The notes under the pieces: model-generated | The model's database searches: none | What the model was told of the DNA's origin: nothing | Seen by the model: only the letters and a program-made list of their open reading frames with translations | Made by a program: the position numbers and the translations under genes | Assembly: GCF_014384995.1 (NCBI RefSeq) | Contig: NZ_JACRSY010000003.1 | Coordinates: 124,001-188,000, forward strand | Source of the DNA: Zhenhengia yiwuensis | GTDB lineage: Bacteria > Bacillota > Clostridia > Lachnospirales > Cellulosilyticaceae | DNA: 64,000 bases | Direction of reading: 5' to 3' | Shown: in pieces, positions 8,475 through 17,635 of the stretch | Numbering within the stretch: position 1 is the stretch's first letter | Layout: each line of letters opens with the position of its first letter

Positions 8475-8543
8475 GAATTAAGGGTAAAATTTTATTTTAT
8501 TGTACTAATTTAACCTGATAATTCTATAATTGGAGGGGTTATT

Positions 8544-9176
8544 ATGAAAAATAATATAGCGATTACCATCAATAGAGAGTTTGGCAGTGGAGGAAGACTT
8601 GTAGGTGAAAAGTTAGCAGAGGCTTTAAATATGAAGTTTGTAGATAAGCTCATGTTAACTGAAGCAGCAAAACTTATGGGTGTAACAGAAGAACACCTTA
8701 AAAGCTTTGATGAGAAAGCGCCTTCTGTCTGGCAAGTATCGAGTGTCAATATGGGCAGTTATCATGGTATGAGTGTGCCTTATTATTTTTACAGTGTGAC
8801 AAACAATGATTTATATATTACCCAGGTTAATTTAATTGAAAAGTTAGCAAAAGAAAATAGCTGCATCTTTATAGGAAGATGTGCCAATGTAGTACTTGAA
8901 GATTATCCTAAACGTGTATCAGTCTTTTTATATGCAGATAAGGATTTTAAGAAAAGGATGATAGAAGAGATTTATCATTTTACCAATCTTAAAGATGTGG
9001 ACAAAGAAATTAAAAGAATAGATAAAGAACGTTCTACCTACTATACCAATTATACAGGTTATAAGTGGAGAGACCCACATCAATATGATTTGATGATTAA
9101 TACAAGCGATATAGGTATAGAAAATACAGTTAAGCTTATACAGTCTTATGTAAAAATGAAATATGGAACAATTTAA
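8544..9176 (+). CDS. Cytidylate-kinase-like family protein
   Basis: A 210-residue P-loop protein of the cytidylate-kinase-like family common in clostridia. The N-terminus ITINREFGSGGRLVGEKLAEAL (residues 7-28) is the family's phosphate-binding loop. Later segments FIGRCANVVLEDYP and INTSDIGIENTVKLI resemble the substrate-binding and C-terminal parts of CMP kinases. It is shorter than, and distinct from, canonical Cmk, and its true substrate is unknown. The ribosome site is GGAGGGG, 7 nt before the ATG. A terminator follows, so it is a single-gene transcript. Confidence 0.8.
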   Translation: MKNNIAITINREFGSGGRLVGEKLAEALNMKFVDKLMLTEAAKLMGVTEEHLKSFDEKAPSVWQVSSVNMGSYHGMSVPYYFYSVTNNDLYITQVNLIEKLAKENSCIFIGRCANVVLEDYPKRVSVFLYADKDFKKRMIEEIYHFTNLKDVDKEIKRIDKERSTYYTNYTGYKWRDPHQYDLMINTSDIGIENTVKLIQSYVKMKYGTI

Positions 9177-9200
9177 AAGAGGGGGAAACGCCTCTTTTTT
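9177..9200 (+). terminator. Terminator after the cytidylate-kinase-like gene
   Basis: AGAGG...CCTCT hairpin with a GAAA-containing loop followed by seven T, starting at the stop codon. Confidence 0.8.
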
Positions 9201-9303
9201 TGCAGTTTTAAGATATTTTATTTGATGAATGGTAATAAAAATTAGTATAGATGTTAAAAATAAGATATAATAAAGTTTAAAGCAATAAAGAAGAGGTGAC
9301 GGA

Positions 9304-11475
9304 ATGTCAAAAAAAGAAAAAAACTATGATGAGCTTTATCAAACGCGAAAAGAAAAAATTACGCAGTTTATTCATACACCACAATACCAACCTTTAAAAA
9401 TAAAAGAGTTTGCCATGTTCTTTCATGTATCAACAGAAGATAGACATATACTTGAACAAATACTTGGTGAGTTAGTCGCAGAAGGTAAGTTGATTCGCAA
9501 TAAACGTGGCAAATTTGTAACACCTAAAGCTTTAAACTTAGTAACAGGTGTTTTTACAGGCCATGCAAAAGGTTTTGGGTTTGTAACCGTAGAAGGCGAA
9601 GAGAAGGATATCTTCATTCCTGCATCAGGTGTAAATGGAGCGCTTCATAAAGATACAGTCATGTGCCGTATTACAAGACCAGCAGCAGGTGAGAAGCGTG
9701 CAGAAGCAGAAGTTATTAAAATTATTGAACGTGGTCCTCAATGTATCGTAGGAAGATATGAGGAAAGTCAGAATTTTGGATTTGTTGTGCCGGATGAAAG
9801 TAAATATGCAAGGGATATCTTTATTCCAAAGAAATTTTCTAAGGGAGCAGTTACAGGCCATAAGGTACTCGTTGAGATTATAGATTGGGCAGAAGAAAAG
9901 CGTAATCCAGAAGGTAAGATAGTACAGATTCTCGGGCATATTAATGACCCAGGTGTAGACATCCTATCTATTATTTATCAGTTTGATCTGCCAACAGAGT
10001 TTCCAGATGAAGTCATGAGAGAAGTCGAGCAGATACCAGCTGAAGTAGCAGATAAAGATAAAAGAGGCCGTATGGATCTTAGACATGTGCCGATGGTAAC
10101 GATTGATGGTGAAGATGCTAAAGACTTAGATGATGCCATCTCTATTGAGAAACTGGAAAATGGTAGATTCCGTTTAGGCGTACACATTGCCGATGTTACC
10201 CATTATGTAAAAGAAAAAGCACCATTAGATAAGGAAGCTCTTGAGCGCGGTACAAGTATTTACTTAGTAGATCGTGTTATTCCCATGCTTCCACATAAAT
10301 TAAGTAATGGTTTATGTTCACTTAATGCAGGGGTAGATCGCTTAGCATTAAGCTGTATTATGGAAGTCGATCAAAATGGTCATGTACAAAGTCATGAAAT
10401 TGCTGAAACAGTTATTAAGATAGATGAACGTATGAGCTATACACAGGTTAAGAAAATCCTAATGGACCATGATGAAGAGCTTATAGCAAGATATAAAGAC
10501 TTTGTACCTATGTTTGAAACGATGGAAGAACTAGCAGCTATTTTAAGAGATAAACGTATGAAACGTGGGGCTGTAGACTTTGATTTTGAAGAGACAAAGG
10601 TTATTTTAGATAAGGAAGGTCATCCAATAGACATTAAACCTTACGATAGAAACGTAGCAACACGTATTATTGAAGAGTTTATGCTTCTTGCTAATGAAAC
10701 CATAGCAGAAGATTACTTCTGGCAAGAGAAACCTTTCGTATATCGTACCCATGAGGATCCAGACCCAGAAAAGATTGAAGCATTAGGAGAATTTTTAACG
10801 AACTTTGGCTATACAGTAAAAGGTCATACGAAAACCCATCCAAAAGATATGCAGAAAATCTTAGAAGAGATTGAAGGTAAACCAGAAGAAAACATTATTA
10901 GTCGTCTTCTTCTTCGTTCTATGAAGCAAGCACGCTATAGTGGTGAGTGTACAGGACACTTTGGTCTTGCTGCTAAATATTACTGTCACTTTACATCACC
11001 TATAAGACGTTACCCAGACCTTCAGATTCACCGTATTATTAAATATAATCTACATGGTAAAATGCATGGGGAAAAGGAAAAGAAAATGTTTGACCATGTA
11101 ACAGAGGTAGCCAAACAATCTTCAATGCGTGAAAGAAGAGCAGAAGAGGCAGAAAGAGAGACCATTAAACTTAAGAAAGTAGAATATATGGAAAGTCATA
11201 TAGGTGAAATTTTTGACGGTGTTGTGACAGGAACAACTTCATGGGGTATTTATGTAGAACTTCCAAATACAGTTGAAGGCCTTGTTCATGTAAGTGAAAT
11301 GGATGATGACTATTATATCTATGATGAACCAGGTCATAGATGGATTGGTGAACATACCAAGAAGATTTACCGATTAGGGGATACAGTAAAAGTAGAGCTT
11401 TTAAGTACAAATCGTCTTACAAGAACAATGGATTTCCGATTTGTTGATGATGAAGGAGAAGACGAAGAGGAGTAA
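9304..11475 (+). CDS. rnr: Ribonuclease R
   Basis: A processive 3'-to-5' exoribonuclease that degrades structured RNA and takes part in rRNA quality control. The 723-residue product has an N-terminal helix-turn-helix and cold-shock/OB region (to about residue 230). The RNB catalytic domain follows, with the metal-binding pattern DGEDAKDLDDAIS at about 272-284, and then a C-terminal S1 RNA-binding domain (about 638-713) and an acidic tail. The ATG has a GAGGTG site 6 nt upstream. A -10-like TATAAT at 9266-9271 probably drives it. In many relatives smpB and tmRNA follow rnr; neither is present here. Confidence 0.95.
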   Translation: MSKKEKNYDELYQTRKEKITQFIHTPQYQPLKIKEFAMFFHVSTEDRHILEQILGELVAEGKLIRNKRGKFVTPKALNLVTGVFTGHAKGFGFVTVEGEEKDIFIPASGVNGALHKDTVMCRITRPAAGEKRAEAEVIKIIERGPQCIVGRYEESQNFGFVVPDESKYARDIFIPKKFSKGAVTGHKVLVEIIDWAEEKRNPEGKIVQILGHINDPGVDILSIIYQFDLPTEFPDEVMREVEQIPAEVADKDKRGRMDLRHVPMVTIDGEDAKDLDDAISIEKLENGRFRLGVHIADVTHYVKEKAPLDKEALERGTSIYLVDRVIPMLPHKLSNGLCSLNAGVDRLALSCIMEVDQNGHVQSHEIAETVIKIDERMSYTQVKKILMDHDEELIARYKDFVPMFETMEELAAILRDKRMKRGAVDFDFEETKVILDKEGHPIDIKPYDRNVATRIIEEFMLLANETIAEDYFWQEKPFVYRTHEDPDPEKIEALGEFLTNFGYTVKGHTKTHPKDMQKILEEIEGKPEENIISRLLLRSMKQARYSGECTGHFGLAAKYYCHFTSPIRRYPDLQIHRIIKYNLHGKMHGEKEKKMFDHVTEVAKQSSMRERRAEEAERETIKLKKVEYMESHIGEIFDGVVTGTTSWGIYVELPNTVEGLVHVSEMDDDYYIYDEPGHRWIGEHTKKIYRLGDTVKVELLSTNRLTRTMDFRFVDDEGEDEEE

Positions 11476-11492
11476 AAAGAATAAAGAGGATG

Positions 11493-11528
11493 AAAACGTG
11501 CAAAATAACTAAAGTTGCACGTTTTTTT
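11493..11528 (+). terminator. Terminator after rnr
   Basis: AAAACGTGCAA pairs with TTGCACGTTTT across an 11-nt loop, followed by further T residues (11493-11528). Confidence 0.9.
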
Positions 11529-11611
11529 GTATTTTTAAATGGATTTAATTTATTGAAAATAATGAGTAGATTTGATAAGGATGGTAAAAGCTAAATTTAA
11601 TTTAAATAAAC

Positions 11612-11626
11612 ATTAAAACGGTTAAT
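11612..11626 (+). promoter_or_regulatory. Possible LacI-type operator upstream of the sugar ABC operon
   Basis: ATTAAAACGGTTAAT is an imperfect palindrome resembling operators of LacI-family sugar regulators. It lies just upstream of a TATAAAT -10-like stretch (11630-11636) and about 170 nt before the transporter's first gene. No regulator gene lies next to it. The remainder of 11529-11797 shows only AT-rich sequence. Confidence 0.3.
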
Positions 11627-11797
11627 ATTATATAAATATTGAATTTGAGTTAAAAAAACGAGAATCTTTACTAAGTGATTGACTTTATAGGAGGCATCTA
11701 TTAAGATAAAACATGGTAAACAAAATGGGAAATTTATGTCGATTAGGTAAGCGACGTTTTAAATTTTGACAATGATAACAAGATGAGGTGCGAATGA

Positions 11798-12841
11798 ATG
11801 GGAATTAGATTAGAAAATCTAGTAGTAAAATTTGGCGATTTTACTGCCATTAATGACTTAACAATTCAGATTCCAAAAGGTAAATTAATTTCACTTCTTG
11901 GTCCATCAGGTTGTGGGAAATCAACAACACTCTTTACAATTTGTGGTATTCACAAGCCAACAAGTGGGAAAATCTATTTCGGAGACCGTGATGTAACAGG
12001 TCTTGAGCCAGAGAAATTAGGTATTGGTCTTGTGTTCCAAAACTATGCCTTATACCCACATATGACTATTAGAGAAAATATTTTATTCCCTCTTAGAAAT
12101 TTAAAATGGGATAAAAAAGAAGCAGAAGAGCGCGTACTCGAAGTAGCTAAAATCGTTAAGATTGATGGCCTTTTAGATCGTAAGCCAGGGCAACTTTCTG
12201 GTGGTCAACAGCAAAGGGTAGCTATTGCACGTGCACTTGCTAAAAAACCAGAAAACCTTTTATTAGATGAGCCTTTATCAAACCTTGATACAAAGCTTAG
12301 AGTAGAAACACGTCAAGAAATTCGTCGTATTCAACAAGAAACAGGTGTTACAGCTATCTTCGTAACACATGATCAAGAAGAAGCTATGAGTATCTCAGAT
12401 CAAATCATCTTAATGAAAGATGGTAAAATTCAACAAGTATCTACACCTACGGACATTTATATGAACCCATGTAACAAATTCGTTGCATCTTTCATTGGTA
12501 GTCCAGCAATGAACTTTATGAGACTTGATGTTAAAGAAGGAGTAGGAACAGTAGAAAAATGCATCTTTAATGGGCTTCCAAAAAATAAAAAATCTATTGA
12601 TTTAGGTTTTAGGGCGGAAGATATGGAAGTAAGTGAAGATGGATTTGAAACAACTGTTCAAACTGTAGAAGTTTTAGGTAGAGAAAGACTTCTTACTCTA
12701 GAATTTAACGGAGAAATTTTCAAAATGCTCGTAGACAAAGAGTTTATGATTGCTGAAGGTACTAGACTTTGTGTAAGACCTAAAGTAGGAAAAGCTTATG
12801 TATTTGATACTGAAACAGAGGAGTTCATTACAAAATGCTAA
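11798..12841 (+). CDS. Sugar ABC transporter ATP-binding protein (MsmX/UgpC type)
   Basis: ATPase that powers a carbohydrate importer of the CUT1 type. Residues show Walker A GPSGCGKST (about 34-42), Q-loop FQNYALYPH, signature LSGGQQQRVAIARAL (about 133-147), Walker B LLLDEPLSNLD and the switch His in THDQEEA. A C-terminal TOBE-like regulatory region follows to residue 347. The start is ATG 11798; the ATG at 11794 meets a stop after four codons. The next gene starts at 12835, overlapping by 7 nt, so the two are translationally coupled. Having the ATPase inside the sugar operon suggests it serves this transporter, though MsmX-type ATPases can be shared. Confidence 0.93.
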   Translation: MGIRLENLVVKFGDFTAINDLTIQIPKGKLISLLGPSGCGKSTTLFTICGIHKPTSGKIYFGDRDVTGLEPEKLGIGLVFQNYALYPHMTIRENILFPLRNLKWDKKEAEERVLEVAKIVKIDGLLDRKPGQLSGGQQQRVAIARALAKKPENLLLDEPLSNLDTKLRVETRQEIRRIQQETGVTAIFVTHDQEEAMSISDQIILMKDGKIQQVSTPTDIYMNPCNKFVASFIGSPAMNFMRLDVKEGVGTVEKCIFNGLPKNKKSIDLGFRAEDMEVSEDGFETTVQTVEVLGRERLLTLEFNGEIFKMLVDKEFMIAEGTRLCVRPKVGKAYVFDTETEEFITKC

Positions 12842-13713
12842 ATAATAAAGGGAAAAAGAGTTATAAAGGCTACTTATACTTATTACCAGCCTTGCTTGTA
12901 TTAAGTGTATTTGTCTTTTATCCAATTATCAATGCTATTGTATTTAGTTTTGATGAAACTAAAGCTGTAGGTTATGTATTTGGTTTTGGAAGTTATAAAT
13001 ATCTATTTGAAGATAAAAGATTCTTACAATCTTTAGTGAATACTGTTATTTATGCTGCAGTTGTGCCAGCTTTATCTGTAGGCCTTTCACTTATGATTGC
13101 CAATACACTTGCAAACCTCAAAAATGAAAAACTTAAAGGGGTATTCCAAAGTATTTATTTCTTGCCATATGTAACTTCACTTGTAGCAATTGGAGTTGTA
13201 TGGTCATGGTTATTTAATGGCCAATATGGTATTATCAACTACTTATTAGGTTTTATTGGAATTGATCCAATTAATTGGTTAAGTGATCCTAACTGGGCAA
13301 TGCCTGCACTTATTATTTTCTCTGTATGGAAGAGTTTAGCCTTTAATACACTTATTCTTACAACAGGGATTGCATCAATTAATCCGCAGTACTACCAAGC
13401 AGCTAAAATTGATCAAGCAACAAATAGTACTATATTTAGAAAAATTACAATTCCACTTGTATCTCCAATTATTCTTTATACGTATATCATTAGCTTAATT
13501 GCTGGATTTAAAGTATATACAGAAGTATTTGTTCTCTTTAATGGACGTACACTTGATGGACGTGTATCAACAGTAGTTATGTACATTATTGATAGATTCT
13601 ATGGAGATCAAGACTTCCCTCTTGCTTTTGCAGCAGCGGTAGTACTTCTACTTATTATTTTAACAGTAACATTTGTCCAAAGAACAATTGCACGTAATAA
13701 AGTGCATTACTAG
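12835..13713 (+). CDS. Sugar ABC transporter permease (MalF type)
   Basis: First membrane subunit of the CUT1 carbohydrate importer, 292 residues with six predicted helices. The first helix is at about residues 11-33. The EAA-type cytoplasmic loop is the segment around QYYQAAKIDQATNSTIFRKITIP (about residues 183-205) and contacts the ATPase. It overlaps the ATPase gene by 7 nt and is followed 12 nt later by the second permease. Substrate cannot be decided from this subunit. Confidence 0.9.
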   Translation: MLNNKGKKSYKGYLYLLPALLVLSVFVFYPIINAIVFSFDETKAVGYVFGFGSYKYLFEDKRFLQSLVNTVIYAAVVPALSVGLSLMIANTLANLKNEKLKGVFQSIYFLPYVTSLVAIGVVWSWLFNGQYGIINYLLGFIGIDPINWLSDPNWAMPALIIFSVWKSLAFNTLILTTGIASINPQYYQAAKIDQATNSTIFRKITIPLVSPIILYTYIISLIAGFKVYTEVFVLFNGRTLDGRVSTVVMYIIDRFYGDQDFPLAFAAAVVLLLIILTVTFVQRTIARNKVHY

Positions 13714-13725
13714 AAGGAGGGCGTT

Positions 13726-14553
13726 ATGGAAAAGAAAATGAACATAAAAGTAGCATTAAAATATTTTCTTCTAACTTTATTTGCTATTGTAACGCTATTT
13801 CCATTCTACTGGATGATGGCGTCTTCACTTAAAACAGCGTTTGAGGTTATTCAAACTCCTCCAACACTTGTGCCAAATGAATTTATGTGGGAAAACTATG
13901 GCATTGCTTTAACAATGGCTCCGTTTGCCAGATATTTTATTAATACAGTTATCGTAACAGCTTTAAGTATTGTAAGTTCAGTAATTGTAGCAATTCTTGC
14001 TGCATTTGCCTTTTCTCATCTTGAATTTAAAGGAAGAGATTTTATCTTCTCATTATTCCTTGCTTCTATGATGATTCCAGGTGAAGTATTAATTATTACA
14101 AACTTTAAAACAATATCAGCATTAAGATGGATGGACACGTATCAAGCGCTAGTAGTACCTTACATGGCTAATGTGCTTTACATTTATATGCTTAGAGAAT
14201 TCTTCCTTAAAATCCCTAAACAACTTTACTTTGCGGCTAAAGTTGATGGAGCAAATGACTGGAAATTCCTATGGAAGATTATGGTTCCGATGGCGAAAGG
14301 TTCTATTATTACAATCTGTATTTTAGTAGGGATTAATTCATGGAATTCATTCTTATGGCCACTTCTTGTAACAAACAAAGAAGAAATGAGACTTTTATCA
14401 AACGGTCTTACAGCATTCCAATCAGATGCAGGTAACCGTTATGAGCTCTTAATGGCAGCTTCTACAATTATTACGATTCCAGTTATGGTTGCCTATATCT
14501 TCCTTCATAAGAAAATTATGAACGGTATTACTGTAGGCGGCGTTAAAGGTTAA
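13726..14553 (+). CDS. Sugar ABC transporter permease (MalG type)
   Basis: Second membrane subunit of the same importer, 275 residues. It has an N-terminal helix (about 11-30) followed by ASSLKTAFEVIQTPP. The EAA loop lies in LYFAAKVDGANDWKFLWKIMVPM, and a C-terminal helix ends at GITVGGVKG, a typical end for MalG-like proteins. The ribosome site AAGGAGGG lies 7 nt before the ATG. It forms the channel as a heterodimer with the product at 12835. Confidence 0.9.
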   Translation: MEKKMNIKVALKYFLLTLFAIVTLFPFYWMMASSLKTAFEVIQTPPTLVPNEFMWENYGIALTMAPFARYFINTVIVTALSIVSSVIVAILAAFAFSHLEFKGRDFIFSLFLASMMIPGEVLIITNFKTISALRWMDTYQALVVPYMANVLYIYMLREFFLKIPKQLYFAAKVDGANDWKFLWKIMVPMAKGSIITICILVGINSWNSFLWPLLVTNKEEMRLLSNGLTAFQSDAGNRYELLMAASTIITIPVMVAYIFLHKKIMNGITVGGVKG

Positions 14554-14609
14554 AATTTATATACATTTATATAAATTACACAAATAAACTTTGTATGAGG
14601 TGAAAACAA

Positions 14610-15959
14610 ATGAAAAGAAAACTATTTGCATCTGCAATGACAGGTATTCTTGCTGTTTCTGCATTAACAGGTTGCGCATCAGGTGAAGTAACACCTAATG
14701 AAGGAAATAAAACACCAGTTGCAATCGAAATCCCAGATATGACTGAGCCAACATCAATTGAAATGTGGCACTTTATGTCAGGAAAACAACAAGAAGTTCT
14801 TCAATCAATTATTGATGAATTTAATGCAACAAATAACATGAATATTACTGTAAGTGCAGTAGCACAAGGTAAAATTCCTGATCTTAACAAAAAAGTAATT
14901 GCAGCAGAGCAGTCAAATACTTTACCAGCAATTATTAATGTATACCCAGACCTTGCTACAGGCCTTATTGAAAAAGGTGCTATTTATGATATTAGTTCTT
15001 TTGCATCACATCCTGAAGTTGGTATGGAAGCAGAACTTAAATCAGATTTCGTTGAGGCATTTATTGCTGAAGTATCACAATGGGATGGCAAACTTTATGG
15101 TATGCCAATGACAAAATCAACAGAAGTTATTTATGTAAATAAAACATTATTAGAAAAAATTGGTTATACAGAAGCAGACGTTCAAGGTATGACAATGGAT
15201 AAATTAGCAGAGATTTCTAAAGCTGCTAAAGAACAACTTGGTATTCCAGGTTTTGGATATGATAGTGGTTCAAATGGATTTATTTCTACATTAAAAATGG
15301 ATGGTAAAAATTTCGTAGATCTTGATGGAACAATCAATGTAGATAATGAATGGGTTAGAACATTCATGGACTTCTATAAAGAGCAAGTAACAAACGGTTA
15401 CTTCCGTACTCCAGGTGAAGATGGTTTCTTATCAGGACCATTCTCTAATCAACAAATGTTAATGTACCAAGGATCAACAGCAGGTGCATCATTCATTGAT
15501 ACAAATGGTCAATTTGAATTAATCGCTGTAGAACCAGCTTACTTTGAAGGTAAAGACAAAGCAGTTATCCAACAAGGTGGTTCATTATTTGTAACAACTG
15601 ATGTAACACCACAAGAACAATTTGCTGCTTATGAATTTATTAAGTTTGCAACAAATACAGAAAACACAGCTAAATTTGCAACAGAAACAGGATATCTTCC
15701 AGTACGTAAATCAGCTGCAGAAACAGATATCGTTAAAAATATATTAGCAGATCCAGAAGCTGTATATGCAAAAGTATACCCAGTAGCTCAAACAGCTTTA
15801 GGTTATGCTTACTATACACCAGCAGTTAACAATGCACAATCAGCACGTAGCACAATTCAAGAAAAATTTGAAGCATACGTAAATGGTAACATTACAGATA
15901 TAGAAGCATTCATCCAAGAATCTTTAGCAGAAGTTGGTACATCAATCCAACGTCAATAA
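14610..15959 (+). CDS. Sugar ABC transporter substrate-binding lipoprotein
   Basis: Extracellular solute-binding protein, family 1, that captures the sugar and delivers it to the permeases at 12835 and 13726. The N-terminus is a lipoprotein signal: charged MKRK, hydrophobic stretch, then lipobox LTGC with the lipidated Cys at residue 22. The mature protein (449 residues in total) has the SBP_bac_1 layout with IEMWHFMSGKQ near the start and repeated sugar-contact segments. It ends the operon, as a terminator starts a few bases after the stop. The order ATPase-permease-permease-binding protein resembles glycerol-3-phosphate or oligosaccharide importers; the actual ligand is not known. Confidence 0.92.
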   Translation: MKRKLFASAMTGILAVSALTGCASGEVTPNEGNKTPVAIEIPDMTEPTSIEMWHFMSGKQQEVLQSIIDEFNATNNMNITVSAVAQGKIPDLNKKVIAAEQSNTLPAIINVYPDLATGLIEKGAIYDISSFASHPEVGMEAELKSDFVEAFIAEVSQWDGKLYGMPMTKSTEVIYVNKTLLEKIGYTEADVQGMTMDKLAEISKAAKEQLGIPGFGYDSGSNGFISTLKMDGKNFVDLDGTINVDNEWVRTFMDFYKEQVTNGYFRTPGEDGFLSGPFSNQQMLMYQGSTAGASFIDTNGQFELIAVEPAYFEGKDKAVIQQGGSLFVTTDVTPQEQFAAYEFIKFATNTENTAKFATETGYLPVRKSAAETDIVKNILADPEAVYAKVYPVAQTALGYAYYTPAVNNAQSARSTIQEKFEAYVNGNITDIEAFIQESLAEVGTSIQRQ

Positions 15960-15966
15960 TAATAGG

Positions 15967-16006
15967 AAAGCCACAAGTCTTTGAAATATAAAAACTTGTG
16001 GCTTTT
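15967..16006 (+). terminator. Terminator after the sugar ABC operon
   Basis: AAAGCCACAAGT pairs with ACTTGTGGCTTT (arms about 15967-15978 and 15994-16005), followed by a T-rich run. Confidence 0.88.
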
Positions 16007-16086
16007 ATTTTACTTTTTTATTCTCACATTACTTAAAAGTTATCTTAAAATGATTGAACTAATAGATAAAATCAACAAGTCCATAA

Positions 16087-17298
16087 GAAAATATAATAGA
16101 TAAAGTTTATGATTTAACAACAAGTTATTTTGATGATAACACATACAGTTTAGGTGTTCTTTTAGAAGATGGCAAACTAATAGAAATAGACTTCATAAGT
16201 AAATTTGATTGTCCAAAGATTTCTGCCACAGAGATGATACGTACTGATGATAATCATGCAGTATTTAGTTTTGTTTCTGATACAGCAGGGACTTTCTACT
16301 ATGCACTTGGTAAAGCAGAACCAGCTAAACAACCAGAACAAGGCGAATTTAGTATCGTTAATGCAAAAGGTTTTACACTTCCAGCAACTGATTTCTTTGC
16401 AGAAATGGGTGGTTTTGAGATTGAATTAAACAGAGCAACCAAAGAACCTTTAAGGTTAGAAGATTTTACTATTATTTGCCCTAAAAATGGTAAATTAATA
16501 TTAGGAAGATTAGAGACAGAAGATAACAAGACATATAAACTTCATATGAAAAAAGGTTATAATTTTGTATCTGGTACAACTTATAATGCAACCATTATAT
16601 TTAATAATGGAACACAAGCTAGTAAGAAGTTCTTTGTAGATGTTTGAGCAGATGACGTTACTGAATTAGATTTAAAATTAACAACAGATAGTGCACTTCA
16701 AGTATCTTTCAAAGCAAAAGAAAATGGAAAAATTTATTATGATCTAACAGATGAAGATCAACAAAATAGTAGACCAAAAGATCCAACTGAACTTTTCGAA
16801 AAGGGTCAAGTACAAGAAATAACAACTGGATATAATATTTTAGAAGGAATAGTAGCCAAGGAAGGACAATGGTTCCGTTATGCAGTAGAGGATGAACTTG
16901 GTAATAGAATGACACGCTATGGCTATGAATGCGTTCCAAAATATGTGCCAGAAAATAAACCAGATGAATCAGAAGAATTAAAAGTTACAAATATTAAATT
17001 TAATAAAGATAGTGGTTATTATGGTTATGGTCAAATAGTTATTACATTTAATAGAGAAGTTCAAATTAACTCAGCTAATACAAGAGATGTTAAGATAACA
17101 AATGTTGATGGGAAATTTGCTGTAGATGCTCAATTTGATTACTTTGCACCTACAGATACTTTAAAATTAGACTTAAGAAATGTGAGTGGAATGGTAATAA
17201 ATAGTGGAGAGCATCAATTTACTTTTAGACTTACTTATGAGGGCAAAGATGGAGGGCTAGAAGATAAAATATTTATTGAAACTTTCATTACAGATTAA
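16087..17298 (+). pseudogene. Decayed surface-protein gene fragment (no start, one internal TGA)
   Basis: One reading frame is open from 16087 to the stop at 17296-17298 except for a single TGA at 16645-16647. The text on both sides reads as one continuous protein (...ASKKFFVDV-stop-ADDVTELDL...), so a Trp TGG to TGA change is likely. No ATG with a ribosome site exists at the 5' end and the frame is closed by TAA at 16084, so the N-terminus is lost. The protein is beta-strand rich and looks like repeated Ig-like or S-layer-associated domains: FSFVSDTAGTFYYAL in the first half and VSFKAKENGKIYYDL in the second look like copies of one motif. No function is assigned. Confidence 0.7.
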
Positions 17299-17577
17299 AT
17301 AAAAGTATCTTTTTTAGGTAGAGTTTTATAACTTTGCCTTTCGTTTTAGTAGTAAGCTAAAACGTTAGTAAGTATTAAATGTACAAGGATATAGGCTATT
17401 TTAATAAGTTGAAGAGCTATAGAATATGTGGTACTATTAGGACATTAGAAAACTTATAGTATAAATATTTTCTTATAAAAGATATATAATATATATAGTA
17501 TAAGTAATCAAAAATATTAAAAGGCATATAAAGATACTGTTAAGTCATTCAATGCTAATAATAGAACTTAATAAAGA

Positions 17578-17604
17578 AAGGAGTTGCCTTAGGGCAACTC
17601 TTTT
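17578..17604 (+). terminator. Terminator upstream of the DHH phosphoesterase gene
   Basis: GAGTTGCC (17581-17588) pairs with GGCAACTC (17593-17600), TTAG loop, T-run. It lies 32 nt before the start codon of the next gene. It may end an upstream transcript or act as a leader attenuator. The AT-rich stretch 17299-17551 before it holds no gene I can recognise. Confidence 0.8.
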
Positions 17605-17635
17605 ATTAAGTAGTATTTATTATAGGGAGAAGAAA

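Noticed and set aside
17552..17635. In-frame upstream extension (ATG 17552) of the NrnA-like gene
   Set aside because: It would translate through a clear terminator hairpin at 17578-17604, and ATG 17636 has its own ribosome site.
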